Source: CAZIPZ01 sp964541075 (GTDB lineage: Bacteria > Acidobacteriota > Terriglobia > 20CM-2-55-15). From it: 13,770 nt of DNA. Each line of letters opens with the position of its first letter. The stretch's first letter is position 1. Positions 1 through 7,313 of the stretch are shown in pieces. The notes below the pieces were generated by a model that was not told the origin of the DNA, ran no database searches, and saw only the letters and a program-made list of their open reading frames with translations. The translations under genes and the position numbers were made by a program. The stretch covers positions 1 to 13,770 of the forward strand of contig CAZIPZ010000102.1 in NCBI GenBank assembly GCA_964541075.1, read 5' to 3'.

Positions 1-2
1 GC

Positions 3-1982
3 GTGCTTGAATGCCTGGCCGCACTCGAACACAGTCACGCCGAAATCATTGTCGTTGATGACGGCTCGGCCGAACGCGTTGTCGCTCAGGACAACGTGCG
101 CGTGCTCCGGCACGACCGCAACCGTGGCCGCGCAGCAGCGGTGAACACCGGATTGAAGGCCGCGACCCATGATCTCGTTCTAATGATCGACGACGATATC
201 TTCGCCGCTCCGGACATGGTCGCGCGTCTCGTCGATGAGTACATGATTCGTAGAAACACGAAACTGGCTTTGGTTGGACGAGTTGTCTGGGACCCCGATG
301 TTCCAGTGACCCTCACCATGCGCTGGTTGGAAGAAGCCGGTCCTTTTCGCAATATCTCCGGGGATGCATCCGCAGACCTGCCGACTCTTTCAACCGGCAA
401 TACCTTGATGTGGCGGCCGTTCATTCTCGCGCACGGCGGGTTCGATGAAAACTTCACACATTACGGGCTCGAAGACGTTGAGCTTGGTTTGCGCTTGAAA
501 AAGCACGGTCTCGAGGTCCGCTTGTTGGCGTCAGCGGTCGGATTTCATCACAAGGTGATGAAGATTCGCGATCTGGTTCACCGCGAATACGAAGAAGGAC
601 TTTCTGCGGTCTATCTTCATTCGAAGTTTCCTGAATATCTACCTCAAGTCGATGATGTAGAGACGTTGCTTCGAAACGAAACCAAATCGAAGGAAGCGGA
701 ATCTGCAACCGAGGAAATCGCTCTTTTGGAGCAATCGGATTCGAGGAGTTTGCCTCTGGGCGCTGCAGATCTTTTCCTTACAGTGTATCGGCATCACTTT
801 CTGCGAGGAATCCTGGAGGGACAGCGCCAGCTCGGCAGCCTCAAGAATACGAGTCAAAGCTCAAGCACGCTGGCGATCTACAACCAAGCGTCGCATTTGG
901 AATCCGTGGGCGAACTAGATGAGGCGCGGCGGTTGTTCCAATTGGTGCTGCATCGGCGCGATACGGAATACTGGGCGGGCGCTGAATATCACCTGGGTTG
1001 CGTTGAAGACCGGATGGGGAACGCCAAAGCCGCTTACGAGCATTTTGTCGAGTGCGTTCGTTTGAATCCCGGCCACCGGAAGGCGCGTCAAGCGCTGAAC
1101 AGGCCTACCGTTTACAAAGAAATACGACCCAATATCTTCGAACGCACCGGGACAAAGGGGAAGACGAAGGTTCTCTTCATTCTGTTTGGAGCTTTGGGCG
1201 ATGTTATTAATGCATTTCCTGTCGTGGCGGCTTTGCGCGACAAGTTTCACTCTTCCGAAATCTTTTGGATGACGCTGCCGGACTACGCTCCACTAGCTTG
1301 CGCAAGCTTTGCCGACTCCATCCAGGAAAGCACCACTAGAGGCGTCATACCGTGGGACTGGATTGACGAGGAAGGATTCACGCATGTGTTCTATCCGGAA
1401 GGTAATGCCAACCACGACGAATGGGAACAGAGCGGTCTTCATATGATCGACTTTATGGCCTCCAAATGTGGCGTGGAACTCGAGAGTCGCAGGGCGTGGC
1501 TCGAACCAGGCCCCGAAGCGCTATTCGAAGCAGAAGAATTTCTGGCAGATCACGGTTTGACGCGAAAAACATTTATCACGGCGTCCCACGTCGGCATTTC
1601 CAGCCGGCACTGGCCGCACTCCAACCTTGCCAAAGTGGCTCAGGAAGTCGGTATGCCGATGATTGTTTTCGGAAGCGCATCCGATCCCGAAATACCTGGA
1701 ACAATTTCATGTTTCGGAAAACCCTTTCGAGTCGTGGCGGCGCTGATTAGATGGAGCGTTTTCTTCCTGGGGCCGGACTCAGGAGTGTCCTGGATTGCAA
1801 CAACGACGAACACACCAATGGGAGTGTTTATGGACCCACTGCGACAAGCAAAATTCGCAGTCGGCTTTGCCGAAGTATTGAAACAGGACAAGGACGATAT
1901 TCAGGAATGGGGCATACACACGAGCCCCGAAGTTGTGATTGAGCATGTGAAATCCGAGGTGTTCATGGAGGAACCAATATGA
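3..1982 (+). CDS. GT2-TPR-GT9 multidomain glycosyltransferase (5' partial)
   Basis: Cytoplasmic glycosyltransferase with two different catalytic domains, 659 codons visible. Residues 1-230 are a GT2 (GT-A) domain: IIVVDDGS at 15-22, a DDD metal/nucleotide-binding motif at 63-65, and YGLEDVELGLRLKK around 154-167 with the acidic ED pair. The first beta strand (usually VSVVIPTYN) is missing, so the gene starts left of the window and the GTG at base 3 is not the true start. Residues about 293-366 carry TPR-like helices (GELDEARRLFQLVL, AKAAYEHFVECVRLNPGH). Residues about 388-659 resemble GT9/heptosyltransferases: KVLFILFGALGDVINAFP near 389-406, SSRHWPHSNLAKVA near 533-545, and GPDSGVSWIAT at 590-600. 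GT9 enzymes typically transfer heptose or related sugars to LPS-like acceptors; the substrate here is unknown. The stop overlaps the next gene's ATG (ATGA), suggesting translational coupling. Confidence 0.85.
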   Translation: MLECLAALEHSHAEIIVVDDGSAERVVAQDNVRVLRHDRNRGRAAAVNTGLKAATHDLVLMIDDDIFAAPDMVARLVDEYMIRRNTKLALVGRVVWDPDVPVTLTMRWLEEAGPFRNISGDASADLPTLSTGNTLMWRPFILAHGGFDENFTHYGLEDVELGLRLKKHGLEVRLLASAVGFHHKVMKIRDLVHREYEEGLSAVYLHSKFPEYLPQVDDVETLLRNETKSKEAESATEEIALLEQSDSRSLPLGAADLFLTVYRHHFLRGILEGQRQLGSLKNTSQSSSTLAIYNQASHLESVGELDEARRLFQLVLHRRDTEYWAGAEYHLGCVEDRMGNAKAAYEHFVECVRLNPGHRKARQALNRPTVYKEIRPNIFERTGTKGKTKVLFILFGALGDVINAFPVVAALRDKFHSSEIFWMTLPDYAPLACASFADSIQESTTRGVIPWDWIDEEGFTHVFYPEGNANHDEWEQSGLHMIDFMASKCGVELESRRAWLEPGPEALFEAEEFLADHGLTRKTFITASHVGISSRHWPHSNLAKVAQEVGMPMIVFGSASDPEIPGTISCFGKPFRVVAALIRWSVFFLGPDSGVSWIATTTNTPMGVFMDPLRQAKFAVGFAEVLKQDKDDIQEWGIHTSPEVVIEHVKSEVFMEEPI

Positions 1983-2968
1983 GAATTCTGGTAACCGGCG
2001 GTCTGGGAACCGTTGGCACTATTCTGGTAAAAGAACTCCGCAGGCGGGGACATGAAGTCTGGGCGTGCGATCTTTACCATGATCATGACCGTCTTTACGT
2101 GCGCTGCGACGTCTCAAAATTTCGTCAGGTTCAGCAGCTCATTTCGAATCATCGATTCGACTACGTTTACCACCTTGCCGCGGAATTCGGCCGCTGGAAT
2201 GGAGAGGACTACTACGAAAACCTATGGCTCAGCAATGTCGTGGGCACGAAAAATCTTCTGACTCTCCAGGAAACCTATCGCTTTCGTATGGTGTTTTTCA
2301 GCAGCTCCGAAGTTTACGGCGACTGGGAAGGCGTAATGTCGGAGAGCGTTATGGAGTCTAACGAGGTCAAGCAGCTTAACGATTATGCCATTACCAAGTG
2401 GGTCTCCGAGATTCAGGTGTTGAACCACTCGCGTATGGCCAATACGGAAAACGTCCGTGTAAGGTTGTTCAATACCTATGGACCGGGAGAGTACTACTCC
2501 CCTTACCGCAGCGTGGTGTGCCGGTTTGCTTATTCTGCTTTACACGATCAGCCATACGAGGTCTATCTCAACCATCACCGGACATCGACCTTTGTGACGG
2601 ATACCGTGAGGACGCTGGCGAATATCGTTAACAATTTCAAGCCGGGCGAGGTATACAACATCGGCGGACGCGAGTATCACGACATCAAATACCTCTCGGA
2701 CTTGATCCTGAATCATCTGAATAAGTCGGATGACCTCGTTATCTACAAGGAATCGGAGCCTTTCACGACGAAGGACAAGAAGATCGATATCTCCAAAGCA
2801 GAGCGCGATCTGGATCACCGCTCTTTGGTCAACCTGGAAGAAGGCATTCCGAAAACAGTCGATTGGATGAAAGAAGTTTATAAGGATACGGTGCCGTGCC
2901 GAGAGTCAGCATTGTCATTCCCAATTACAACTACGGCCAATATATTGGAGAAGCAATTGATCATGTAA
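1979..2968 (+). CDS. NAD-dependent epimerase/dehydratase (extended SDR), nucleotide-sugar modifying
   Basis: A 329-residue extended short-chain dehydrogenase/reductase, likely acting on an NDP-sugar in the cytoplasm. An N-terminal Rossmann fold shows TGGLGTVG (6-13), Asp31 after the second strand (preference for NAD), HLAAEFGRW (65-73), the catalytic SSSEVYG (108-114) and the YxxxK pair Tyr136/Lys140. RLFNTYGPGEYYSPYRS and EVYNIGG are typical of the UDP-glucose-4-epimerase/dTDP-glucose-dehydratase superfamily. Exact chemistry (epimerase, dehydratase or decarboxylase) cannot be assigned. The ATG overlaps the upstream stop, and GGAGG at 1967-1971 lies 7 nt before it. The last 24 or so residues (306-329) lie in the part overlapping the next gene and do not look like family sequence. 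It probably supplies or modifies the sugar used by the neighbouring transferases. Confidence 0.88.
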   Translation: MRILVTGGLGTVGTILVKELRRRGHEVWACDLYHDHDRLYVRCDVSKFRQVQQLISNHRFDYVYHLAAEFGRWNGEDYYENLWLSNVVGTKNLLTLQETYRFRMVFFSSSEVYGDWEGVMSESVMESNEVKQLNDYAITKWVSEIQVLNHSRMANTENVRVRLFNTYGPGEYYSPYRSVVCRFAYSALHDQPYEVYLNHHRTSTFVTDTVRTLANIVNNFKPGEVYNIGGREYHDIKYLSDLILNHLNKSDDLVIYKESEPFTTKDKKIDISKAERDLDHRSLVNLEEGIPKTVDWMKEVYKDTVPCRESALSFPITTTANILEKQLIM

Positions 2969-3969
2969 TCCGCCAAACGTTTACTGACTGGGAACTGATC
3001 GTCGTGGATGACAACTCGACGGACGGTTCCCATCAAATCGTTGAGGATTACATTGAACGCCATCCGGACCGGAACATTACGTTAAGCGTTAACGAAAATG
3101 GCCCATCCGGAACGCCGACTCCAATCAACATAGGCATCCGGCGAATGACAGGGGATTATTTCGCCTGGTTGAGCTCGGACGACATATTTGAACCCAACAA
3201 GCTTGAAGCGCAGCTGAACGCATTCCGGACCAGACCCCAACTCGCGATGGTGCATTCTGCTTTCACGACCATAGACAAAACTGGTCGAAAGACCGGATCG
3301 TTTTATCCTCCGAACGAATTCGAAACCGATGCTTTCACGGGTCTTCTCGACGGAAATTTCATCAATGGGAACACCGTTCTTATCCGACGTGCGGTGCTGG
3401 AGCAGGTTGGCCCTTTCCTTGAGACGGACCCCCTCTACCCGGACCTCTGGCGCGCCGCCGAGTATTACCATTGGCTGAAAATAGCCCGTCTTCATCCAAT
3501 CGAATGCATCCAAACGCCCCTTCACCGCTCGCGCAGACATGCGGGAAACGCAGAATATAACTCCAGCAGCATGGGAAGCGCGCTGGAACGTATGCTGATT
3601 CGGCGGTTCTTTAGAGAACACGATGTCCAGTTTACCGCTGAGATGGTGACAGCTCTTGCACTTCGAGGTCTGACCAGTATCAGCATTTTCGGCTTTGAAC
3701 AGTTGAGTGACGAAGAAAAGCGACGCGCATCGGTGCTCCTTGAGACTACCGAAACAGATCAGGATAGGTGGGATATCGGAGAGTACGGAAAGGTTCGGCG
3801 GCTTGACAACAACCGAATTCGAAGCGCCTTTCGAGCTGAATCTGCAATTCAGGCTAAAGCGATGCTTGAGGCGGTGACGACGCTCGAACGACCACAGACG
3901 AAGCCTTATCGAAATGCAGCGAAAGCCAGACTGGCAGGTTTGGAAACGGCGGATCGATGCCTCGAATAA
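2896..3969 (+). CDS. Family 2 glycosyltransferase
   Basis: A 357-residue cytoplasmic or peripheral GT2 transferase. MPRVSIVIPNYNYGQYIGEA opens the GT-A fold. VVDDNSTDGS at 36-45 binds nucleotide, SSDD at 93-96 serves as the DxD-type motif, and AEYYHWLKIARLH near 188-200 is in the acceptor/catalytic region. About 120 C-terminal residues (240-357) are charged and probably helical, with no family I recognise. The GTG at 2896 is chosen because it begins exactly at the GT2 consensus; AAGGA at 2882-2886 is a plausible RBS. This start lies 73 nt inside the preceding SDR gene, an unusually long overlap. The protein resembles the next gene's product in its N-terminus (MPRxxxVxPxYNxGxY), so the two may be old paralogues. 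Donor and acceptor sugars are unknown. Confidence 0.86.
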   Translation: MPRVSIVIPNYNYGQYIGEAIDHVIRQTFTDWELIVVDDNSTDGSHQIVEDYIERHPDRNITLSVNENGPSGTPTPINIGIRRMTGDYFAWLSSDDIFEPNKLEAQLNAFRTRPQLAMVHSAFTTIDKTGRKTGSFYPPNEFETDAFTGLLDGNFINGNTVLIRRAVLEQVGPFLETDPLYPDLWRAAEYYHWLKIARLHPIECIQTPLHRSRRHAGNAEYNSSSMGSALERMLIRRFFREHDVQFTAEMVTALALRGLTSISIFGFEQLSDEEKRRASVLLETTETDQDRWDIGEYGKVRRLDNNRIRSAFRAESAIQAKAMLEAVTTLERPQTKPYRNAAKARLAGLETADRCLE

Positions 3970-5069
3970 CTGTTGTTTTGCCCGTATATAACCATGGTCG
4001 ATATGTCGCAGCATCAATCGAATCGCTACTTGCCCAGGAATATACCGATTTCAAGATCGTCGCCGTTGATGATGGCTCTACCGATGATTCCCTCAATGTA
4101 TTGGATCAATACTCCGCCTTTATCGAAATCCACCGCACGTTGCACGCAGGTCCGGCGCGGGCACGCAACGTCGCTTTAGCGGCTTGCGATTCGGAATTCA
4201 TCGCGTTTATGGACGCCGATGACCTGAGCGCTCCATCGAGATTCAAGATCCAGGTTGGGGAGATGGACATCAACAACTTGGATATTTTGGCCTCCGAGCT
4301 CAGTTTCGTCGACGATTGCGGAAGACCGCTACCAGGCGCGTGGCGTTGCCCGCCACAGGCTTCAAATGACTTTTGGGGCTCCCTTTTGGAGCGAAATTGG
4401 ATAGGCACACCATCGGTGATGCTTCGACGCACCGCACTCGAGGTTAGTGGCACATTCGACGAAGACTTCACCCACGCTGAAGATTATGATCTGTGGCTTC
4501 GCATCAGCAGACAGCACCGGATGGGATACGTGCCCGCACCTTTGGGACGCTGTAGACGCCACTCAGCCAATATGAGCACGAACATCGATGCCCACCGCGC
4601 TTTCGAGCGCCGTGCGCTCCAGAAGGTCAGCCCCGTAGAAGCTCGGCTAGCCATCCAACGCCTGTATAAGAATGATCCCGCACGCCAAGAGGAATCATGG
4701 CTGTGGTTTCTCCTTCGGAGCGACAACCCAGGATTTGGCCTCGAAGTCGAGAAAGCACTTCAAAACTATCCTGACTCGAGACCTATCCGTTTCGCTTATG
4801 GAGTTTTCAAGTGTGAACGAGGCTTTTACGAAGAAGCCGCCAATCTTTTCCGTCAATTGAGCACGAACGACGCAGCATCAATGAATAATTTTGCGGTCGC
4901 AAGCGCAGCAAAGGGGGACTGGAAAGCCGCGATGGCCAGCCTTGAGGATGCAATGCGACTCCGACCTGATTATTACGATGCTCGTATAAATGTTTCCGCT
5001 CTTCGCGACCGGCGCCCGCTGCGGCTTACACACCGGCCATTGCGATCCGATCTCGTGCCCATGCTTTGA
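3957..5069 (+). CDS. Family 2 glycosyltransferase with C-terminal TPR-like tail
   Basis: A 370-residue GT2 transferase. The N-terminal GT-A domain (1 to about 215) has MPRITVVLPVYNHGRY, VAVDDGSTDDS (35-45), the metal-binding FMDADD (84-89) and EDYDLWLRIS (175-184), the usual acidic catalytic-base region. Residues about 275-350 look like two degenerate TPR units (YGVFKCERGFYEEAANLFRQ; ASAAKGDWKAAMASLEDAMR), which may bind a partner protein or acceptor. The ATG at 3957 overlaps the upstream gene by 13 nt and begins at the GT2 consensus. It is the last gene of the plus-strand run; its stop lies 9 nt from the stop of the convergent membrane-protein gene. With the first gene it shares the GT2-plus-TPR architecture, suggesting a set of enzymes for one glycan. 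Sugar specificity is unknown. Confidence 0.86.
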   Translation: MPRITVVLPVYNHGRYVAASIESLLAQEYTDFKIVAVDDGSTDDSLNVLDQYSAFIEIHRTLHAGPARARNVALAACDSEFIAFMDADDLSAPSRFKIQVGEMDINNLDILASELSFVDDCGRPLPGAWRCPPQASNDFWGSLLERNWIGTPSVMLRRTALEVSGTFDEDFTHAEDYDLWLRISRQHRMGYVPAPLGRCRRHSANMSTNIDAHRAFERRALQKVSPVEARLAIQRLYKNDPARQEESWLWFLLRSDNPGFGLEVEKALQNYPDSRPIRFAYGVFKCERGFYEEAANLFRQLSTNDAASMNNFAVASAAKGDWKAAMASLEDAMRLRPDYYDARINVSALRDRRPLRLTHRPLRSDLVPML

Positions 5070-5078
5070 CTAGCCCAC

Positions 5079-6329
5079 CTATTCATAGCGCCGAGCCTCC
5101 GCATTCCAACGTAATTCAGGGCAGCCTTTGCAGTCCTCCCTTTCAAAAACAATGTATTGCGGCAACCATCCAGACACTTTCAAAGTCGTGGCTCGAGCGA
5201 TCTCCGGATAGGGATATGCAAACCCTCGCAGATAAATTCTCTCAGGCGCTCGTTGCTCGAGCACCTTCACAAGCTCGCTTGTCGGAGCTGCGCGTTCCTC
5301 GAACTGCGCGTCCTTGCGCAGCCAAATGTAGGCGATGTTAAAGACCACAAATATCGAGATGAAAGCCGCCACCAGCTTTGAAGTTTCCATGGTTCGTAGG
5401 ACACACGCTAAAACGGTCATAAGGACCGCCGACGCTAGGTAAACCTGACGGCTGGGAAGATTACTCTGATAGGTAATGAACATGTAGGGCAGCATCGGAA
5501 TCACAGCAAGCAGACATGCCGCCAGTAAACGACGCGATGGCCAGGACTTCCTCTGCATACGAGCAAGAATGATTAGAATGTAGACCCACGGCCACGCAAG
5601 CCTGTGCATGCTGTTGGCCAGAACGAGCACTGCGTGCGGCCCTAACGCATACGAACGATTTCCAATCATGAAATTTTGGGAGTAGGTGCTGACGAAGACT
5701 GCTGCAAAAACCGCAACTGGGAGAGCGAGGAAAGCCCAGCCTTTAAAAAATGGCCGCTTTTGATAAACATTGAGCAACGGCAACATCAGCAGAGATATCG
5801 CGGCGGATTCTTTCGAAAACAATGCCAATGCACAACAAAACGCCGCTAACACGTAGCGCTCTCTAGTCCAGGAAATCAGCGTCAGTAAAAGGAAAAACGC
5901 GAGAAGCGTTTCGTTCATAGCGGCAAGCCACATTACAGCTTCCTGAGGCGCCTGAAAAACCGCGAACAACAGAGCTGCCAGCCAGGCGGTTTGTTCATCA
6001 CGGATCAATATGCGCACCAGAGAAAACAATAACGCGGTATTAACGAGATGAAGGCCGATGTTGAAGAGATAGTAGACGGCGGGCTGGTATCCCGCCAAAT
6101 ACTTCAAGACTCCGAAAACCACATAACTTGTACTGCGAAAGTTTTCCGGTGGCGCCTGGTGAAGGTAGAGAATGTCGGCCTTGATGAATTCAATGCGTTC
6201 GAGAATAACCCAGTCGTCAGCGATGAACCCGTTATTCAGCGCCGGCAGATAGGCCAGAACCAGCAAGGCTGAGATTAAGACGAACCGGATCTTATCCGAG
6301 AGAATCAGAGAGTGAGCAGAATGTCCCAT
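5079..6329 (-). CDS. Polytopic GT-C (GT39/TMTC-like) membrane glycosyltransferase
   Basis: An integral membrane protein of 416 residues with about ten hydrophobic helices. After the first helix it has NNGFIADDWVIL (32-43), the acidic pair Asp38/Asp39 in the first periplasmic loop where GT-C enzymes of the PMT/TMTC/ArnT type carry their catalytic acid. FSKESAAISLL near 171-181 recalls the SKE motif of the same group. These enzymes use polyprenyl-phosphate-linked sugars outside the cytoplasmic membrane. A short soluble tail ends in a Cys-rich stretch (EDCKGCPELRW). I chose the ATG at 6329 over an upstream in-frame start at 6461 because the latter adds 44 basic residues and overlaps the permease gene by 157 nt; from 6329 the overlap is 25 nt. 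Specific activity is unproven; it could be a membrane protein that only shares the fold. Confidence 0.7.
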   Translation of the reverse strand: MGHSAHSLILSDKIRFVLISALLVLAYLPALNNGFIADDWVILERIEFIKADILYLHQAPPENFRSTSYVVFGVLKYLAGYQPAVYYLFNIGLHLVNTALLFSLVRILIRDEQTAWLAALLFAVFQAPQEAVMWLAAMNETLLAFFLLLTLISWTRERYVLAAFCCALALFSKESAAISLLMLPLLNVYQKRPFFKGWAFLALPVAVFAAVFVSTYSQNFMIGNRSYALGPHAVLVLANSMHRLAWPWVYILIILARMQRKSWPSRRLLAACLLAVIPMLPYMFITYQSNLPSRQVYLASAVLMTVLACVLRTMETSKLVAAFISIFVVFNIAYIWLRKDAQFEERAAPTSELVKVLEQRAPERIYLRGFAYPYPEIARATTLKVSGWLPQYIVFEREDCKGCPELRWNAEARRYE

Positions 6330-7030
6330 CCGTAGATGAAGCCGAAGATAGCGCTTGCGACACCTGCGAACAAGCGCAAAGGCGGTAGGACGCAATTCAA
6401 GAAGCGCGCGCCAAAAGTGAACGGCAATCCGATCAGGCAGCTCATAGTTAGCATGCCGCAAATAGAACCTGCACCAAAAACCAGAAGGTACGTCAGTCCC
6501 AAGAGGGTCTCCCCTTTTCGCATTACTTCCGTAAGAACGAGCAGTATCAGGGCGGCCGAACCAGCCAATCCGTGAATGATCCCGATCAAGAGGGGCTTGA
6601 AGCCCGACAAACCGCTATGAGGCCCTTGGTGAGATATCGTCGCAGCATGCGCGCCTATCTGGTCGTGGAAATGGATGTGCCTGTGATGCTTCCCACCATG
6701 GGTATGCGAATGCATATGAATGGTTGAACCACTCAAAGTCGCATACACCAGTCGAGCGCCGAGCACCACAATCATTGCGGCCACGACAAGTTCCATCAGC
6801 TTTGCGAGTCTTTCCGGAATTTCTACGCCCAAAACGATCACGACTAGACCGGCGGCGACCAACGAAATCGTATGTCCCAAGCCCCACAAGGCCCCAACAG
6901 CTGCAGAACTCCTGATAGAACGTTCCTCGCTAACGATTGTAGAAACCGCTGCCAGGTGATCGGCCTCTGTCGCGTGCTTGAGACCCAAAATGAAGCCAAG
7001 ACCAAGAATGAGAGTCATCGAGTCCGTCAT
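6305..7030 (-). CDS. NiCoT/UreH-type nickel/cobalt permease
   Basis: A 241-residue inner-membrane transporter, likely moving Ni2+ or Co2+. The first helix carries GLKHATEADHLAAV, which contains the HX4DH signature (His19 to His25) of the HoxN/HupN/NixA permease family. A second conserved LGHT is at 51-54. A His-rich loop (IHMHSHTHGG and KHHRHIHFHD, about 104-123) follows the third helix, then three or four more helices. Six to seven membrane segments are visible in total. The ATG at 7030 is preferred to the in-frame GTG at 7081: AAAGG lies 8 nt upstream and the extra 17 residues are polar and atypical. A candidate promoter and hairpins lie in the 263-nt upstream spacer. Its 3' end overlaps the GT-C gene by 25 nt, so the two are probably cotranscribed. 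Uptake versus efflux, and the metal, cannot be told from sequence. No urease or hydrogenase gene is in view. Confidence 0.82.
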   Translation of the reverse strand: MTDSMTLILGLGFILGLKHATEADHLAAVSTIVSEERSIRSSAAVGALWGLGHTISLVAAGLVVIVLGVEIPERLAKLMELVVAAMIVVLGARLVYATLSGSTIHMHSHTHGGKHHRHIHFHDQIGAHAATISHQGPHSGLSGFKPLLIGIIHGLAGSAALILLVLTEVMRKGETLLGLTYLLVFGAGSICGMLTMSCLIGLPFTFGARFLNCVLPPLRLFAGVASAIFGFIYGWDILLTL

Positions 7031-7293
7031 GGGGTTAGCCTTTAACCTGGCATGCCTCCAGTTCCCGAACAATTCTCTCACTGAACTAGGGTTTGTGAAT
7101 CAGACAAACGGTTAGAGGCCCTGCGGGAGAGGACGAGCCTCAGTATCGTAGTCCGGCCTTCATTCCGTTGTCAGCGAGATTCAGCGGTCCGCGGGAGCGG
7201 TACGCGATGTGCGACGTGATGGATTTGAGAACACTCAAACCTCCCGAGATGTGTTCAGGTTCCGAGGTGGACGAGGAACGCAAGCAACATATC
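7031..7293 (-). other. Spacer and leader upstream of the permease gene
   Basis: A 263-nt non-coding spacer between the Maf-like gene and the permease gene. It contains a perfect 6-bp inverted repeat TTTGAG-AACA-CTCAAA at 7224-7239, a candidate promoter at 7145-7174, a GAGGC/GCCTC pair at 7115-7119 and 7137-7141, and a 6-bp hairpin GTTTGT-7 nt-ACAAAC at 7091-7109. The last two would lie in or at the start of the permease mRNA leader. I see no ORF. Confidence 0.5.
7145..7174 (-). promoter_or_regulatory. Candidate sigma70-like promoter for the permease/GT-C genes
   Basis: On the minus strand CTGACA (plus 7169-7174, 5 of 6 to consensus) is separated by 18 nt from TACGAT (plus 7145-7150, 4 of 6). 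A start near 7138 would give a leader of about 108 nt. No metal-regulator site could be recognised. It would let the permease and GT-C genes be transcribed apart from the Maf-like gene. Confidence 0.38.
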
Positions 7294-7313
7294 TTACGCC
7301 CCGCAAGATGTTG
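7285..7313 (-). terminator. Hairpin overlapping the end of the Maf-like gene
   Basis: CAACAT..CTT (7285-7295, with a 2-nt AT bulge) pairs with AAGATGTTG (7305-7313); G-U pairing extends the inner stem to about 11 bp. The stop codon of the Maf-like gene lies in the inner part. No T-run follows on the minus strand, so it may be an attenuating or 3'-end hairpin rather than a full intrinsic terminator. Confidence 0.35.

Noticed and set aside
1421..1750. 109-codon plus-strand frame inside the first gene
   Set aside because: It is an alternative frame of the GT9 domain with no family features; the GT9 motifs are in the main frame.
3082..4017. 311-codon open frame on the minus strand
   Set aside because: It lies entirely antisense to a well-supported GT2 gene, has no recognisable domain, and its composition is that of a shadow frame.
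6330..6461. 44-residue N-terminal extension of the GT-C protein
   Set aside because: It overlaps the permease gene deeply, is basic and not membrane-like, and homologous proteins typically begin just before the first helix, as does the ATG at 6329.
7031..7140. Cobalamin or NiCo riboswitch in the permease leader
   Set aside because: I could not find the conserved B12-box or the NiCo four-way-junction motifs; only simple short stems are present.
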